A DNA stretch of 15,575 nucleotides from Clostridiales bacterium. Its GTDB lineage: Bacteria; Bacillota; Clostridia; Oscillospirales; Oscillospiraceae. Below are positions 1 through 8,100 of this stretch, piece by piece; positions within the stretch are counted from its first letter, which is position 1, and each line of letters opens with the position of its first letter. The position numbers and the translations under genes were made by a program. A model generated the notes under the pieces. The model made no database searches and had not been told where the DNA came from. It saw nothing but the letters and a program-made list of their open reading frames with translations. Location: positions 1-15,575 of the forward strand of contig JAHZEE010000015.1 of NCBI GenBank assembly GCA_019421975.1, in the 5' to 3' direction.

Positions 1-626
1 ACGCCATCGACATCATCATCGGCAAGGGGCCGTCCGCCAACTCCATCCGGCTGGATCTGCCGCGCTTCACGCTCATCGGCGCCACCACCCGGGCCGGCCA
101 GCTCTCCAGTCCCCTGCGCGACCGCTTCGGGGTCTCACTGCGGCTGGAGCTTTACACCACCCAGGAGCTCTCACGCATCGTCACCCGGTCGGCCTCGCTG
201 CTGGACATGCCCATCGAACCGGAGGGCGCGGAGGAGATCGCCTCCCGCTCCCGCGGCACCCCCCGTATCGCCAACCGGATGCTGCGCCGGGTGCGGGACT
301 TTGCACAGGTGCTGGGCGGCGGCGTCATCACCCGCGCAGCCGCCAGTCAGGCGCTCGAGCGCCTGGAGGTGGATCCGCTGGGACTCGACGCCATCGACCG
401 GCGCATGCTCACAGCCATCATCCGCCAGTACGGCGGCGGCCCCGTGGGCCTGGAGACGCTGGCCGCCACCATCGGCGAGGAGGCCATCACCTTGGAGGAT
501 GTCTACGAGCCCTATCTGATGCAGATCGGCTTTTTGACCCGGACGCCCCGGGGCCGCTGTGTCACGAGGCTTTCATATGAACACCTGCATTTGGAAGATG
601 ATCATCCGGTACAGTTAGAACTTTAG
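1..626 (+). CDS. ruvB: Holliday junction branch-migration ATPase RuvB, C-terminal part (5' end outside window)
   Basis: RuvB is the hexameric AAA+ motor that drives branch migration of Holliday junctions together with RuvA and RuvC. The open frame enters from the left edge (first full codon at base 3) and ends at TAG 624-626, leaving 207 codons of a protein usually about 335-345 residues long; the Walker A and B motifs lie outside the window. Visible are the sensor I stretch GATTRAG (fragment residues 26-32), the arginine-finger stretch LRDRFG (38-43), the sensor II stretch GTPRIANR (85-92), and the C-terminal winged-helix domain with IDRRMLTAI and [12 protein letters not shown]. An internal ATG at 207 is not the true start, because the conserved ATPase sequence continues upstream of it. 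The stop overlaps the ribosome binding site of glmM, so the two genes are probably co-transcribed. Identification is firm. Confidence 0.97.
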   Translation, partial: AIDIIIGKGPSANSIRLDLPRFTLIGATTRAGQLSSPLRDRFGVSLRLELYTTQELSRIVTRSASLLDMPIEPEGAEEIASRSRGTPRIANRMLRRVRDFAQVLGGGVITRAAASQALERLEVDPLGLDAIDRRMLTAIIRQYGGGPVGLETLAATIGEEAITLEDVYEPYLMQIGFLTRTPRGRCVTRLSYEHLHLEDDHPVQLEL

Positions 627-630
627 GAGG
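625..630 (+). promoter_or_regulatory. glmM ribosome binding site (supports a TTG start)
   Basis: AGGAGG lies 8 bases before the TTG at 639 and overlaps the ruvB stop codon. It sets the glmM start at TTG, where translation gives the conserved N-terminus GTLFGTDGIRG. No ATG in a suitable place competes with it. Confidence 0.85.
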
Positions 631-638
631 GATTTCCC

Positions 639-2003
639 TTGGGAACACTTTTTGGAACAGACGGCATTCGCGGCATTGTCAACCAGACGCTGGACGCGCC
701 GCTTGCCTACAGAGTCGGCCAGGCGGCCGCACTGGCGCTATCTGAGCAGTCCGACGGACGGCCGCTCTTTCTCATCGGCAAGGACACCCGCATCTCCTCG
801 GATCTTTTGGAGGACGCCCTGACCGCCGGCCTGCTGGCCTGTGGGGCAGATGTGATGAGCCTGGGGGTCGTCCCCACGCCGGCCGTTGCCTATCTCACAG
901 TGGAAAATCACGCGGCCGCAGGCGTCGTCATCTCCGCGTCCCACAACCCTTTTGCCTATAACGGCATCAAGATCTTCTCCGGCGCCGGCTTCAAGCTGAA
1001 TGACGCCCTGGAGGCGCAAATTGAGCAGCTCGTCTGCTCCGATGCGCCTCTGCCCACCAAGACGGGTGCAGAGCTGGGCCGCGTCCGCAGCGGCGTCGGG
1101 CAGGCCGAACGATACCTGGACCACCTGGTGGCCACGGTGCCAGCCGGGCTGGGCGGCCTGCGGATTCTGGTGGACTGCGCCAACGGCGCGGCCTCCTTTA
1201 CGGCGCCCAAGCTGTTCTCCCGCTTCCACCTCACAGTGGACTTTCTGCACAACGACCCCAACGGCATCAACATCAACGACCGCTGCGGTTCGACCCATCT
1301 TGAGGCGCTCAGCGCCGGCGTAGTCCAGGGCGGCTACGATCTCGGCATCGCCTTTGACGGCGACGCCGACCGGTGCCTGGCCGTGGACGCAGCGGGCGAG
1401 GAGGTGGACGGCGACAAGATCATGGCCATCTGCGCCAACCGGATGCAGCAGGAGGGCCGGCTCCGAAACAATGGATTCGTGGCCACCGTCATGTCCAACA
1501 TGGGCCTGCACAAATATGCGGCCGACCACCAGGTCCAGGTGCTCTGCGCCGCCGTGGGTGACCGCAATGTGCTGGAGCTCATGCAAAAAGAGGGCATGAT
1601 CTTGGGGGGAGAACAGTCCGGCCACATCATCTTCCTGGAGCATATGACCACCGGAGACGGCCAGCTTGCGGCCCTGCAGCTGCTGCGGATCCTGTGCCAA
1701 AGCGGCCGCCCGCTCCGCACGCTCTGCGCCGAGATCCCCCGCTACCCCCAGGTCCTCATCAATGTGCCGGGCCCCGTCTCCAACGCGGAGAAGACCGCGC
1801 TTCTTGAGAGCGACGCCATGCAGCGCATCATCGCAGCCGGGGAGCAGCGCCTGTCCGGCGACGGTCGGATTTTAGTCCGCCCCTCCGGCACCGAGGCGCT
1901 CATCCGGGTGATGGTGGAATCCGCCGACGCTGCGCTGGCCCAGGCCGTGGCAGAGGATGTGTCGAAGATGGTAGAAACTATACAAAAAAGCGGAAATAAA
2001 TAA
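639..2003 (+). CDS. glmM: Phosphoglucosamine mutase GlmM
   Basis: GlmM converts glucosamine-6-phosphate to glucosamine-1-phosphate in the cytoplasm, the step that feeds UDP-GlcNAc into peptidoglycan. The 454 residues fit the family (about 445-450). All four signature loops are visible: the active-site SASHNP with the phosphoserine at S101, the magnesium-binding DGDADR at 240-245, the sugar-binding GGEQSGH at 323-329, and the phosphate-binding RPSGTE at 414-419. The N-terminal FGTDGIRG is typical of GlmM rather than of general phosphohexomutases. Translation starts at TTG behind a perfect AGGAGG. The gene follows ruvB by 12 bases and no hairpin terminator is seen after its stop, so transcription may run on into the sigma-factor gene, which also has its own promoter. 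No defects were noticed. Confidence 0.97.
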   Translation: MGTLFGTDGIRGIVNQTLDAPLAYRVGQAAALALSEQSDGRPLFLIGKDTRISSDLLEDALTAGLLACGADVMSLGVVPTPAVAYLTVENHAAAGVVISASHNPFAYNGIKIFSGAGFKLNDALEAQIEQLVCSDAPLPTKTGAELGRVRSGVGQAERYLDHLVATVPAGLGGLRILVDCANGAASFTAPKLFSRFHLTVDFLHNDPNGININDRCGSTHLEALSAGVVQGGYDLGIAFDGDADRCLAVDAAGEEVDGDKIMAICANRMQQEGRLRNNGFVATVMSNMGLHKYAADHQVQVLCAAVGDRNVLELMQKEGMILGGEQSGHIIFLEHMTTGDGQLAALQLLRILCQSGRPLRTLCAEIPRYPQVLINVPGPVSNAEKTALLESDAMQRIIAAGEQRLSGDGRILVRPSGTEALIRVMVESADAALAQAVAEDVSKMVETIQKSGNK

Positions 2004-2021
2004 AAATAGTTTCATTGACTA

Positions 2022-2051
2022 TTGACAAAATCATAGGATGTCAACTATAAT
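2022..2051 (+). promoter_or_regulatory. Vegetative (sigma-A type) promoter for the SigH-like gene
   Basis: TTGACA (2022-2027) and TATAAT (2046-2051), both perfect consensus, are separated by 18 bases; the start of transcription would fall near 2058. The region is AT-rich against a GC-rich background. TTGACA is mirrored by TGTCAA at 2039-2044, forming a perfect 6-base dyad with an 11-base spacer inside the promoter, and ATTGAC occurs twice in tandem (2014-2019 and 2021-2026). The dyad could be an operator, but that is only a possibility. Spo0H (sigH) of Bacillus is likewise read from a vegetative promoter under repressor (AbrB) control. Confidence 0.85.
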
Positions 2052-2077
2052 ATAGGGCGTATAAGGGAGAGTTTAGC

Positions 2078-2695
2078 ATGGATATTTCCCCCAATGCGCC
2101 CAGTGATCTGCAGCTTCTCCAGATCGCAGACCACTGCCCGCAGGCGGTCGAATTGTTGGCGCAGCGATACACACAGCTGGTTCGCTCGTGCGCCCGGCCC
2201 TTTTATCTCAGAGGTGCAGATGCAGAGGATTTGATTCAAGAGGGTATGATTGGCCTTCTCTCTGCAATTTTTCACTACGATGCTGCCCGTGAGATTCCGT
2301 TCTCCACTTATGCAGCGCGCTGTATCCGCAGCCGTTTGATCTCTGCAATCCGCTCCAGCGAGGCTGCCAAGCATGCTCCGCTCAATCAGGCTGTCTCGCT
2401 CGATGAGTCGATGTCTTTGACCAGTGCAGATGAACCAGAGGATCTACTGATTGCCCGTGAAACTTCGGATGAATTGCTCCGCACCCTGTGCGACCGGCTC
2501 TCCAAGTTGGAGCGGCAAGTGCTGGGTCTGTATCTGGAAGGACGCTCTACCACAGAAATCGCCCACCAGCTTGGGCGAAGTGAGAAGTCCATCGGCAACG
2601 CAATCCAGCGAATCAAGCAAAAGGCGCTGCGCCCCCCCAGTCCGGCGAAACTGGCAGATACTGCCGTTCGCATTATAAACCCCCGGTGCGACTGA
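2078..2695 (+). CDS. RNA polymerase sigma factor of the SigH (Spo0H) type
   Basis: This is an alternative sigma factor that redirects RNA polymerase to its own promoter set. In 205 residues it has sigma region 2 (about 30-97, with the core-binding and -10 recognition stretch DLIQEGMIGLLSAI and FSTYAARCIRSR) and region 4 (about 133-183, with LERQVLGLYLEGRS and the helix-turn-helix ending KSIGNAIQRIKQK). Regions 1 and 3 are missing. The linker KHAPLNQAVSLDES and the region-4 wording closely resemble Bacillus SigH (about 218 residues), which controls the transition to stationary phase and sporulation. The ATG follows AAGGGAGA with 7-base spacing. A consensus promoter precedes it and a small zinc-ribbon gene follows. 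Base composition is clearly less GC-rich than glmM. The family is sure; equivalence to Spo0H is likely but unproven, since clostridia carry several related small sigma factors. Confidence 0.88.
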   Translation: MDISPNAPSDLQLLQIADHCPQAVELLAQRYTQLVRSCARPFYLRGADAEDLIQEGMIGLLSAIFHYDAAREIPFSTYAARCIRSRLISAIRSSEAAKHAPLNQAVSLDESMSLTSADEPEDLLIARETSDELLRTLCDRLSKLERQVLGLYLEGRSTTEIAHQLGRSEKSIGNAIQRIKQKALRPPSPAKLADTAVRIINPRCD

Positions 2696-2743
2696 ATCAC
2701 AAGCAATGGTACAGCATTCCACTAGGGCATCACTTTGACAAAG

Positions 2744-2748
2744 AGAGG
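2744..2748 (+). promoter_or_regulatory. Ribosome binding site setting the zinc-ribbon start at 2759
   Basis: AGAGG at 2744-2748 is 10 bases before ATG 2759. An in-frame TTG at 2735 lies upstream of this site and has no ribosome binding site of its own, so the shorter 92-residue protein beginning MYEDKTLICK is preferred. Confidence 0.7.
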
Positions 2749-2758
2749 AAAACCAATT

Positions 2759-3037
2759 ATGTACGAAGACAAGACTTTAATCTGCAAAGAATGCGGCTCC
2801 GAGTTCGTGTTCACCGCTGGCGAGCAGGAGTTCTACGCTGAGCGTGGCTTCCAGAATGAGCCGCAGCGCTGCAAGAGCTGCCGTGACGCCCGCAAGAATG
2901 CTGCTCGTGGCCCGAGAGAGTATTTCACCGCTGTCTGCGCCTCCTGCGGCGGCGAGGCGAAGGTTCCCTTTGAGCCCAAGTCCGACCGTCCGGTCTACTG
3001 CAGCGATTGCTTCGCCCGGATGCGCGAGGGCCGCTGA
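2759..3037 (+). CDS. Small double zinc-ribbon protein of unknown function
   Basis: This 92-residue protein carries two four-cysteine zinc sites. The first is formed by C9/C12 and C38/C41, around the stretch SEFVFTAGEQEFYAERGF that marks the Pfam family 'probable zinc-ribbon domain'. The second is formed by C60/C63 and C81/C84, with VPFEP and RPVYC as in the CxxC-x20-CxxC family. There is no signal peptide and no membrane segment, so it should be cytoplasmic. Its role is not known; nucleic-acid or protein binding are the usual uses of such ribbons. It lies 63 bases after the sigma gene with no convincing promoter between, and a strong terminator follows, so both are probably one transcript. 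Codon choice (many CGT, GCT and AAG) differs from the CGG/CGC-rich neighbours and resembles that of highly expressed genes. Confidence 0.85.
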   Translation: MYEDKTLICKECGSEFVFTAGEQEFYAERGFQNEPQRCKSCRDARKNAARGPREYFTAVCASCGGEAKVPFEPKSDRPVYCSDCFARMREGR

Positions 3038-3050
3038 TTTTAGCAGAATG

Positions 3051-3083
3051 AAAAGAGGTGCTGCGGTGCAGCACCTCTTTTTT
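3051..3083 (+). terminator. Strong intrinsic terminator after the sigma/zinc-ribbon unit
   Basis: A perfect 14-base-pair stem (3051-3064 with 3068-3081) closes a 3-base GGT loop and runs into a T tract ending at 3083. The stem begins with AAAA, so the hairpin could also work on the opposite strand. It lies 14 bases after the zinc-ribbon stop and ends only 3 bases before the Shine-Dalgarno of the next gene. Confidence 0.93.
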
Positions 3084-3097
3084 GCAGGAGATATGGG

Positions 3098-3637
3098 ATG
3101 TTGACTGTCTACTATCAAGCCGCCGCGGGTGAAACAGCCCGTGCCCTGGCCCATGCGCTGCTCGATCACGCCTGGTCGCAGCATCGGCCAGAGCCGATGC
3201 CGCCTGTGCGGTACACCGATGGCGGCAAGCCCTATTTTGCGGCAAACCCGCTTTTTTTTTCCCTTTCCCACACCCGTACGCTGGCCCTCTGCGCCATCTC
3301 CGACACCCCGGTTGGGGCGGACTGCGAGACAATCCGCCCCATTGCGCCCCGGGTGGCTGAGCGGGTGCTCTCCCCAACGGAGCTGGCGCAGTACCGCACG
3401 GCCGCAGATCCCACACAGGCCTTTTTTGCCTTCTGGACGCTGAAGGAGGCCTGGGCCAAATACACCGGAAACGGACTGGGTGGATTTCCGAATTACACCA
3501 ACTTCACGCTCAGCCCGCCCGCCATGCTGGGCATGGAGTTCCCCGGGTTTCTGACCCGGCCGCTGGCAGACTGTATGTCAGCCATCTGCTCGGCGCAGGC
3601 CGAGGCCTGCCAGTTCTGCCCCGTTCCGGAAAAATAG
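3098..3637 (+). CDS. 4'-phosphopantetheinyl transferase, Sfp/Gsp superfamily (short form)
   Basis: The enzyme family moves the 4'-phosphopantetheine arm from coenzyme A onto a serine of acyl- or peptidyl-carrier proteins. In 179 residues it shows the family marks: FSLSHT (54-59), the magnesium-binding GADCE with D75 and E77, and FWTLKEAWAKYTGNGL with the catalytic W113, K116 and E117. Sfp-type proteins are usually about 220 residues or more, so the N-terminal half is compact; the ATG at 3098 has AGGAG at 3086-3090 with 7-base spacing, and no in-frame extension is apparent. No polyketide or peptide synthetase gene is near, so the target carrier protein cannot be named. There is no room for a promoter between the terminator at 3051-3083 and this gene, which suggests expression by read-through or from a start inside the zinc-ribbon gene. 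Confidence 0.9.
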   Translation: MLTVYYQAAAGETARALAHALLDHAWSQHRPEPMPPVRYTDGGKPYFAANPLFFSLSHTRTLALCAISDTPVGADCETIRPIAPRVAERVLSPTELAQYRTAADPTQAFFAFWTLKEAWAKYTGNGLGGFPNYTNFTLSPPAMLGMEFPGFLTRPLADCMSAICSAQAEACQFCPVPEK

Positions 3638-3641
3638 AATC

Positions 3642-3672
3642 GCGCCGCACCCCAACCGGGGTGCGGCGCTTT
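3642..3672. terminator. Bidirectional terminator between the phosphopantetheinyl transferase gene and gltD
   Basis: A perfect 12-base-pair GC-rich stem (3642-3653 with 3658-3669) closes an AACC loop. It is followed by TTTGTT on the plus strand; on the minus strand it is followed by a T-rich run (complement of AAAAATAGAAT). It starts 4 bases after the plus-strand stop and lies 2-5 bases beyond the gltD stop, so it serves both convergent genes. Confidence 0.87.
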
Positions 3673-3674
3673 GT

Positions 3675-5126
3675 TCAGTCCAGATTGGTGTAGCCCATGA
3701 GGTAGGTGTCCACCGCGCGGGCCGCCTCCCGGCCCTCCCGGATGGCCCAGACCACCAGGGACTGGCCGCGGCGCATATCCCCGCAGGCAAAGACCTTGGG
3801 CACACAGGTGGCGTACTGCTGCTCTGCAACCAGCGTCCGGGGTGTCTGCTCCACGCCGAACGAATACGGTTGGCAGCAGAAAAATGCGGCGGCAATCAGC
3901 ACCAGATACGCCTCCAGCTCAAAGCGCTCTGTCTCCTCTGCATGGCCGTTCTCCCAGCGCAGGCGCGCCGCGGTGACAGACTGTACCGCGCCATTCTGAT
4001 CGGCATGAAATTCCGCCACGGTTGTGCTGTACATCCGCGGATCCGCCCCCTGCACACAGATGGCCTCCTCCTGCCCGTAGTCTGTCTTGCAGACGGCTGG
4101 CCACTGCGGCCAGGGATTTCTCACCGGATCCCGCTCCGTGGGCGGCTGCGGCAGCATCTCGAGCTGTGTGACCTGGGTGCAGCCGTGGCGCAGCGCGGTC
4201 GCCACACAGTCGTTGCCGGTGTCTCCGCCGCCGATCACCAACACCTTTTTGCCCGCCGCCGAGATCGCCCGGCCGTCGGTCAGCTCAGAATCCAACAGGC
4301 TCTTGGTGTTGGCGCTCAGAAAGTCCACGGCAAAGTGGATCCCCGCCGCCTCTCTGCCCGGCACCTGCAGGTCCCGCGGGTTCGAGGCGCCGCAGCAGAG
4401 AACCACCGCGTCAAAGTCCTGCAGCAGCCGCTCTGCCGGCATCCCGCGCCCCACATCCACACCGGTGCAGAAGGTGACGCCCTCCGCCTCCATGAGCCTC
4501 TGGCGGCGCAGCACCACGGACTTCTCCAGCTTCATGTTGGGAATCCCATACATGAGCAGCCCGCCGATGCGGTCGGAGCGCTCGAACACCGTGACCTGGT
4601 GGCCCCGGTGGTTGAGCTGGTCCGCCGCGGCCAGGCCGGACGGGCCAGAGCCCACCACAGCCACACGCTTGCCGGAGCGAACCGCAGGGATGCGCGGCTG
4701 CATCAGCCCGTTTGCAAAGGCGTGCTCGATGATGGCCAGCTCATTGTCGTGGCTGCTGACCGGGTCGTTGACCAGGTTGCACAGGCACGCCTTTTCACAC
4801 GGCGCCGGGCACACCCGGCCGGTGAACTCCGGAAAATTGTTGGTCTTTTGCAGGCGCTGATAGGCCTGCTGCCAGTTGCCAAGATAGATCAGGTCGTTCC
4901 AGTCGGGGATCAGGTTGTTGAGCGGGCAGCCGGACACGGCGTTTCCGAACATCATGCCCGCCTGGCAGAACGGCACGCCGCAGTCCATGCAGCGGGCCGC
5001 CTGTTGGCGGACCGTCTTCTCATCCGGCAGCTGCTTAAACTCATGATAGTGCTTCAGCCGCTCCGCGGGCGGCTGCACGCGGCACTCGGCGCGCGCATAG
5101 TCCATAAACCCTGTTGCTTTTCCCAT
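3675..5126 (-). CDS. gltD: Glutamate synthase (NADPH), small subunit
   Basis: The small subunit passes electrons from NADPH through FAD and iron-sulfur clusters to the large subunit. The 483 residues match the family (about 480-490). In order: the N-terminal cysteine-rich domain with C46, C49, C54 and C67 and with C106, C110, C114 and C116; the FAD fingerprint GSGPSG at 159-164; the NADPH fingerprint GGGDTG at 299-304; and the C-terminal FAD segment [20 protein letters not shown]. The start ATG has AAGGAGG at 5136-5142, which overlaps the gltB stop, 14 bases upstream, so the two genes are translationally linked. One oddity: the stretch before the last FAD motif reads [17 protein letters not shown] where relatives usually have a glycine-containing AAGFLG-type sequence; the frame is intact there. 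Confidence 0.96.
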   Translation of the reverse strand: MGKATGFMDYARAECRVQPPAERLKHYHEFKQLPDEKTVRQQAARCMDCGVPFCQAGMMFGNAVSGCPLNNLIPDWNDLIYLGNWQQAYQRLQKTNNFPEFTGRVCPAPCEKACLCNLVNDPVSSHDNELAIIEHAFANGLMQPRIPAVRSGKRVAVVGSGPSGLAAADQLNHRGHQVTVFERSDRIGGLLMYGIPNMKLEKSVVLRRQRLMEAEGVTFCTGVDVGRGMPAERLLQDFDAVVLCCGASNPRDLQVPGREAAGIHFAVDFLSANTKSLLDSELTDGRAISAAGKKVLVIGGGDTGNDCVATALRHGCTQVTQLEMLPQPPTERDPVRNPWPQWPAVCKTDYGQEEAICVQGADPRMYSTTVAEFHADQNGAVQSVTAARLRWENGHAEETERFELEAYLVLIAAAFFCCQPYSFGVEQTPRTLVAEQQYATCVPKVFACGDMRRGQSLVVWAIREGREAARAVDTYLMGYTNLD

Positions 5127-5140
5127 CTGCGCTCGCCTCC

Positions 5141-8100
5141 TTACTTCTGCTGCGTGAGCTGATAAAATGCTTCCATCTGGGCCTGCTCACCGGTCAGGCC
5201 CTTCTCCTCCATCAGAACCATGGCCGAGACCATCTTCTCATAGTCGCTGGGGATGACCTTTTTAAACTGGGGCAGATAGGTCGAGAAGTGCTCCAGAATC
5301 CGGCGGCCCTTTTTGGAGCCGGTCGCCGCCACATGCTGGCTGATCAGCTCCCGCAGCTCCTCGACATCGTACTTGTTGCTGACCGCCGTCAGCTTGACCA
5401 TGGTCTTGTTGGTCCGGGTGTAGAGATCGCTCTGCTCATCGAGGACATAGGCGATCCCGCCGGACATGCCGGCGGCGAAATTCTTGCCCGTCTGCCCGAG
5501 GATCACCACCCGGCCGCCGGTCATATATTCGCAGCCGTGGTCGCCGCAGCCCTCCACCACGGCGTAGGCGCCGGAATTCCGGACGCAAAAGCGCTCGCCT
5601 GCGATGCCCGCAATAAACGCCTTGCCGGCCGTGGCGCCATACAGGGCCACATTTCCGATGATGATATTTTCCGCCGCCGGATAGTGTGCCTTGGCCGGCG
5701 GGTAGACAATCAGCTTGCCCCCTGAGAGGCCCTTGCCGAAGTAGTCGTTGCTGTCTCCCACCAGCTCCATGGTCAGGCCCTTGGGGATAAAGGCGCCGAA
5801 GGACTGACCGCCGCCGCCCCGGCATTGGATCCAGAAGGTGTCCTCTGCCAGCGAATCCCCCCGTTTTTTGACAATCTCCGATCCCAGGATCGTGCCCAGA
5901 GTCCGATCCGTACTGCTCACTTCGACCTCAACCCGCTTTTTCCCGCCGCGCTTCAGCTGCTCGGCAAAGGCCGGCAGGAAGACCCGCTCGTCGAGCGTCT
6001 TTTCCAGCTCAAAGTCGTAGGCGCATTCCGGGCGGAAGGCCGTATCCGGATGGTGTACATAGGGATTGTCCAGCAGCCGGTGCAGATCCAGCCGCCGCAG
6101 CCGCCCATCGAGATCCCCGCGCACCTGGAGCAGGTCAGTGCGCCCCACCAGCTCCTGCACGGTGCGGACGCCCAGACGCGCCATATACGCCCGCAGCTCC
6201 TCGGCGATGAACAGCATAAAATTCATCACATACTCCGGCTTGCCGTGAAACAGCTTCCGCAGCTTGGGATCCTGCGTCGCCACGCCCATGGCGCAGGTGT
6301 CCAGATTGCAGACCCGCATCATGGCGCAGCCCATGGTGACCAGCGGCGCGGTGGCAAAGCCAAACTCCTCTGCGCCCAGCATACAGGCGACCGCCACATC
6401 CCGGCCGCTCATGAGCTTGCCGTCGGTCTCCAGCCGCACCCGGGAGCGCAGGCCGTTCTGCACCAGGGTCTGGTGGGTCTCCGCCAGGCCCAGCTCCCAG
6501 GGCATGCCGGCATTTTGAATGGAGCTGCGGGGCGCAGCGCCGGTGCCGCCGTCGTAGCCGGAGATCAGGATCACCTGGCTGCCCGCCTTGGCCACGCCGG
6601 CCGCCACAGTGCCCACGCCGGCCTCGGAGACCAGCTTGACCGAGATCCTCGCGTCCCGGTTGGCATTCTTGAGATCATAGATCAGCTGGGCCAGATCCTC
6701 AATGGAATAGATGTCGTGATGGGGCGGGGGCGAAATCAGCGCCACGCCCGGCGTGGAGTAGCGGGTCTTGGCAATCCAGGGATACACCTTTTTACCCGGC
6801 AGATGGCCGCCCTCCCCCGGCTTGGCGCCCTGGGCCATCTTGATCTGAATTTCCTTGGCGGAGACCAGATATTCCTCCGTCACGCCAAAGCGTCCGGACG
6901 CCACCTGCTTGATGGCGGAGCACTTGTCAGAGCGCAGCCGGTCCGGCCGCTCGCCGCCCTCGCCGGAGTTGGACTTGCCGCCCAGCCGGTTCATGGCAAT
7001 GGCCATGCACTCGTGGGCCTCCTGGGAGATCGAGCCGTAGCTCATGGCGCCGGTCTTGAACCGTTTGACAATTTCAGCGGCCGGCTCCACCTCCTCCAGC
7101 GGGATCCCGCCGTCCTGTGGATACCGGAAGCACAGCGCGCCGCGCAGCGTGCGGACATTGTCCTCGTCGTCGACCCGCGCGGTGTACTGGCGGAACAGCT
7201 CATAGTCCCCCAGCCGGGTGGATTGCTGCAGCAGATGGATGGTCATGGGGTCGTACAGATGGGGCTCCTTTCCGCTGCGGTATTTGTGGCTGCCCACCGA
7301 TTCGAGCACGCTGTCCGTGTACAGGCCCAGCACATCAAAGGCCCTGTTGTGCAGCGCCTCCACATCCTCCGCGATCTCCGCAATGCCGATGCCGCCCACC
7401 CGGCTGACGGTGCCGGTGAAGTACTTCTCCACCACCTCCGGTGCAATCCCGATGGCCTCAAACAGCCGGCTGCCCATATACGACTGAAGGGTCGACACCC
7501 CCATCTTGGAGGCGATCTTGACCATGCCCTTTAAAATGGCCTGGTTGTAGTCGTCCACCGCCGCATAGTAGTCCTTCTGCAGCAGCCCGTCTTCGATCAG
7601 GCCGCGAATGGCGTCCTGCGCCAGATAGGGGTTGATGGCGGACGCGCCATAGCCCAGCAGCGCGGCGAAGTGGTGCACCTCGTGGGGCTCTGCCGTCTCC
7701 AGAATCAGGGCCACTGCCGTGCGCCGCTTGGTCCGGACCAGGTACTGGGCCACCGCCGAGACCGCCAGCAGAGAGGGAATGGCCACATGGGTCTCATCCA
7801 CGCCCCGGTCGGACAAAATCAGCATATTGGCTCCGTCGCGGTAGGCCCGGTCCACGCTGAGCATCAGCTGCTCGAGCGCCTTTTCCAGCTTGGTGCTGCG
7901 GTAATACAGAATGGAGATGGTTTGGACCTGGAACCCCTCCCGCCGGATGCTGCGGATCTTCATCATGTCCAGGTTGGTCAGAATCGGATTGTCCACCCGC
8001 AGCACATGGCAGTTGGCGGGCTGGTCCTCCAGGATATTTCCCTCCGTGCCCAGGTACATGGTGGTCATGGTCACAATCTCCTCCCGGATGGCGTCGATGG

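Noticed and set aside
738..1700. A 320-codon minus-strand frame opposite glmM
   Set aside because: Antisense shadow; glmM carries all its signature motifs.
2735..2740. TTGACA ahead of the zinc-ribbon gene as a promoter
   Set aside because: A matching -10 would lie inside the coding sequence and the mRNA would miss the start codon; no TATAAT-like hexamer is spaced correctly.
2735..2758. Upstream TTG start for the zinc-ribbon protein
   Set aside because: The good Shine-Dalgarno lies downstream of that TTG and fits ATG 2759; the extra eight residues (MTKRGKPI) are not family-like.
2941..3090. CTCCTGC (2941-2947) pairing with GCAGGAG (3084-3090) to mask the transferase ribosome binding site
   Set aside because: The match is only seven bases over a distance of about 140, lies in a conserved CASCGG coding motif, and would have to span the terminator hairpin; chance is the simpler explanation.
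3870..5162. A 430-codon plus-strand frame opposite gltD
   Set aside because: Antisense shadow of a gene with complete FAD and NADPH motifs; no family recognised.
5825..7534. A 569-codon plus-strand frame opposite gltB
   Set aside because: Same shadow effect; the His/Gln/Leu/Arg-rich, low-complexity composition is typical of antisense translation.
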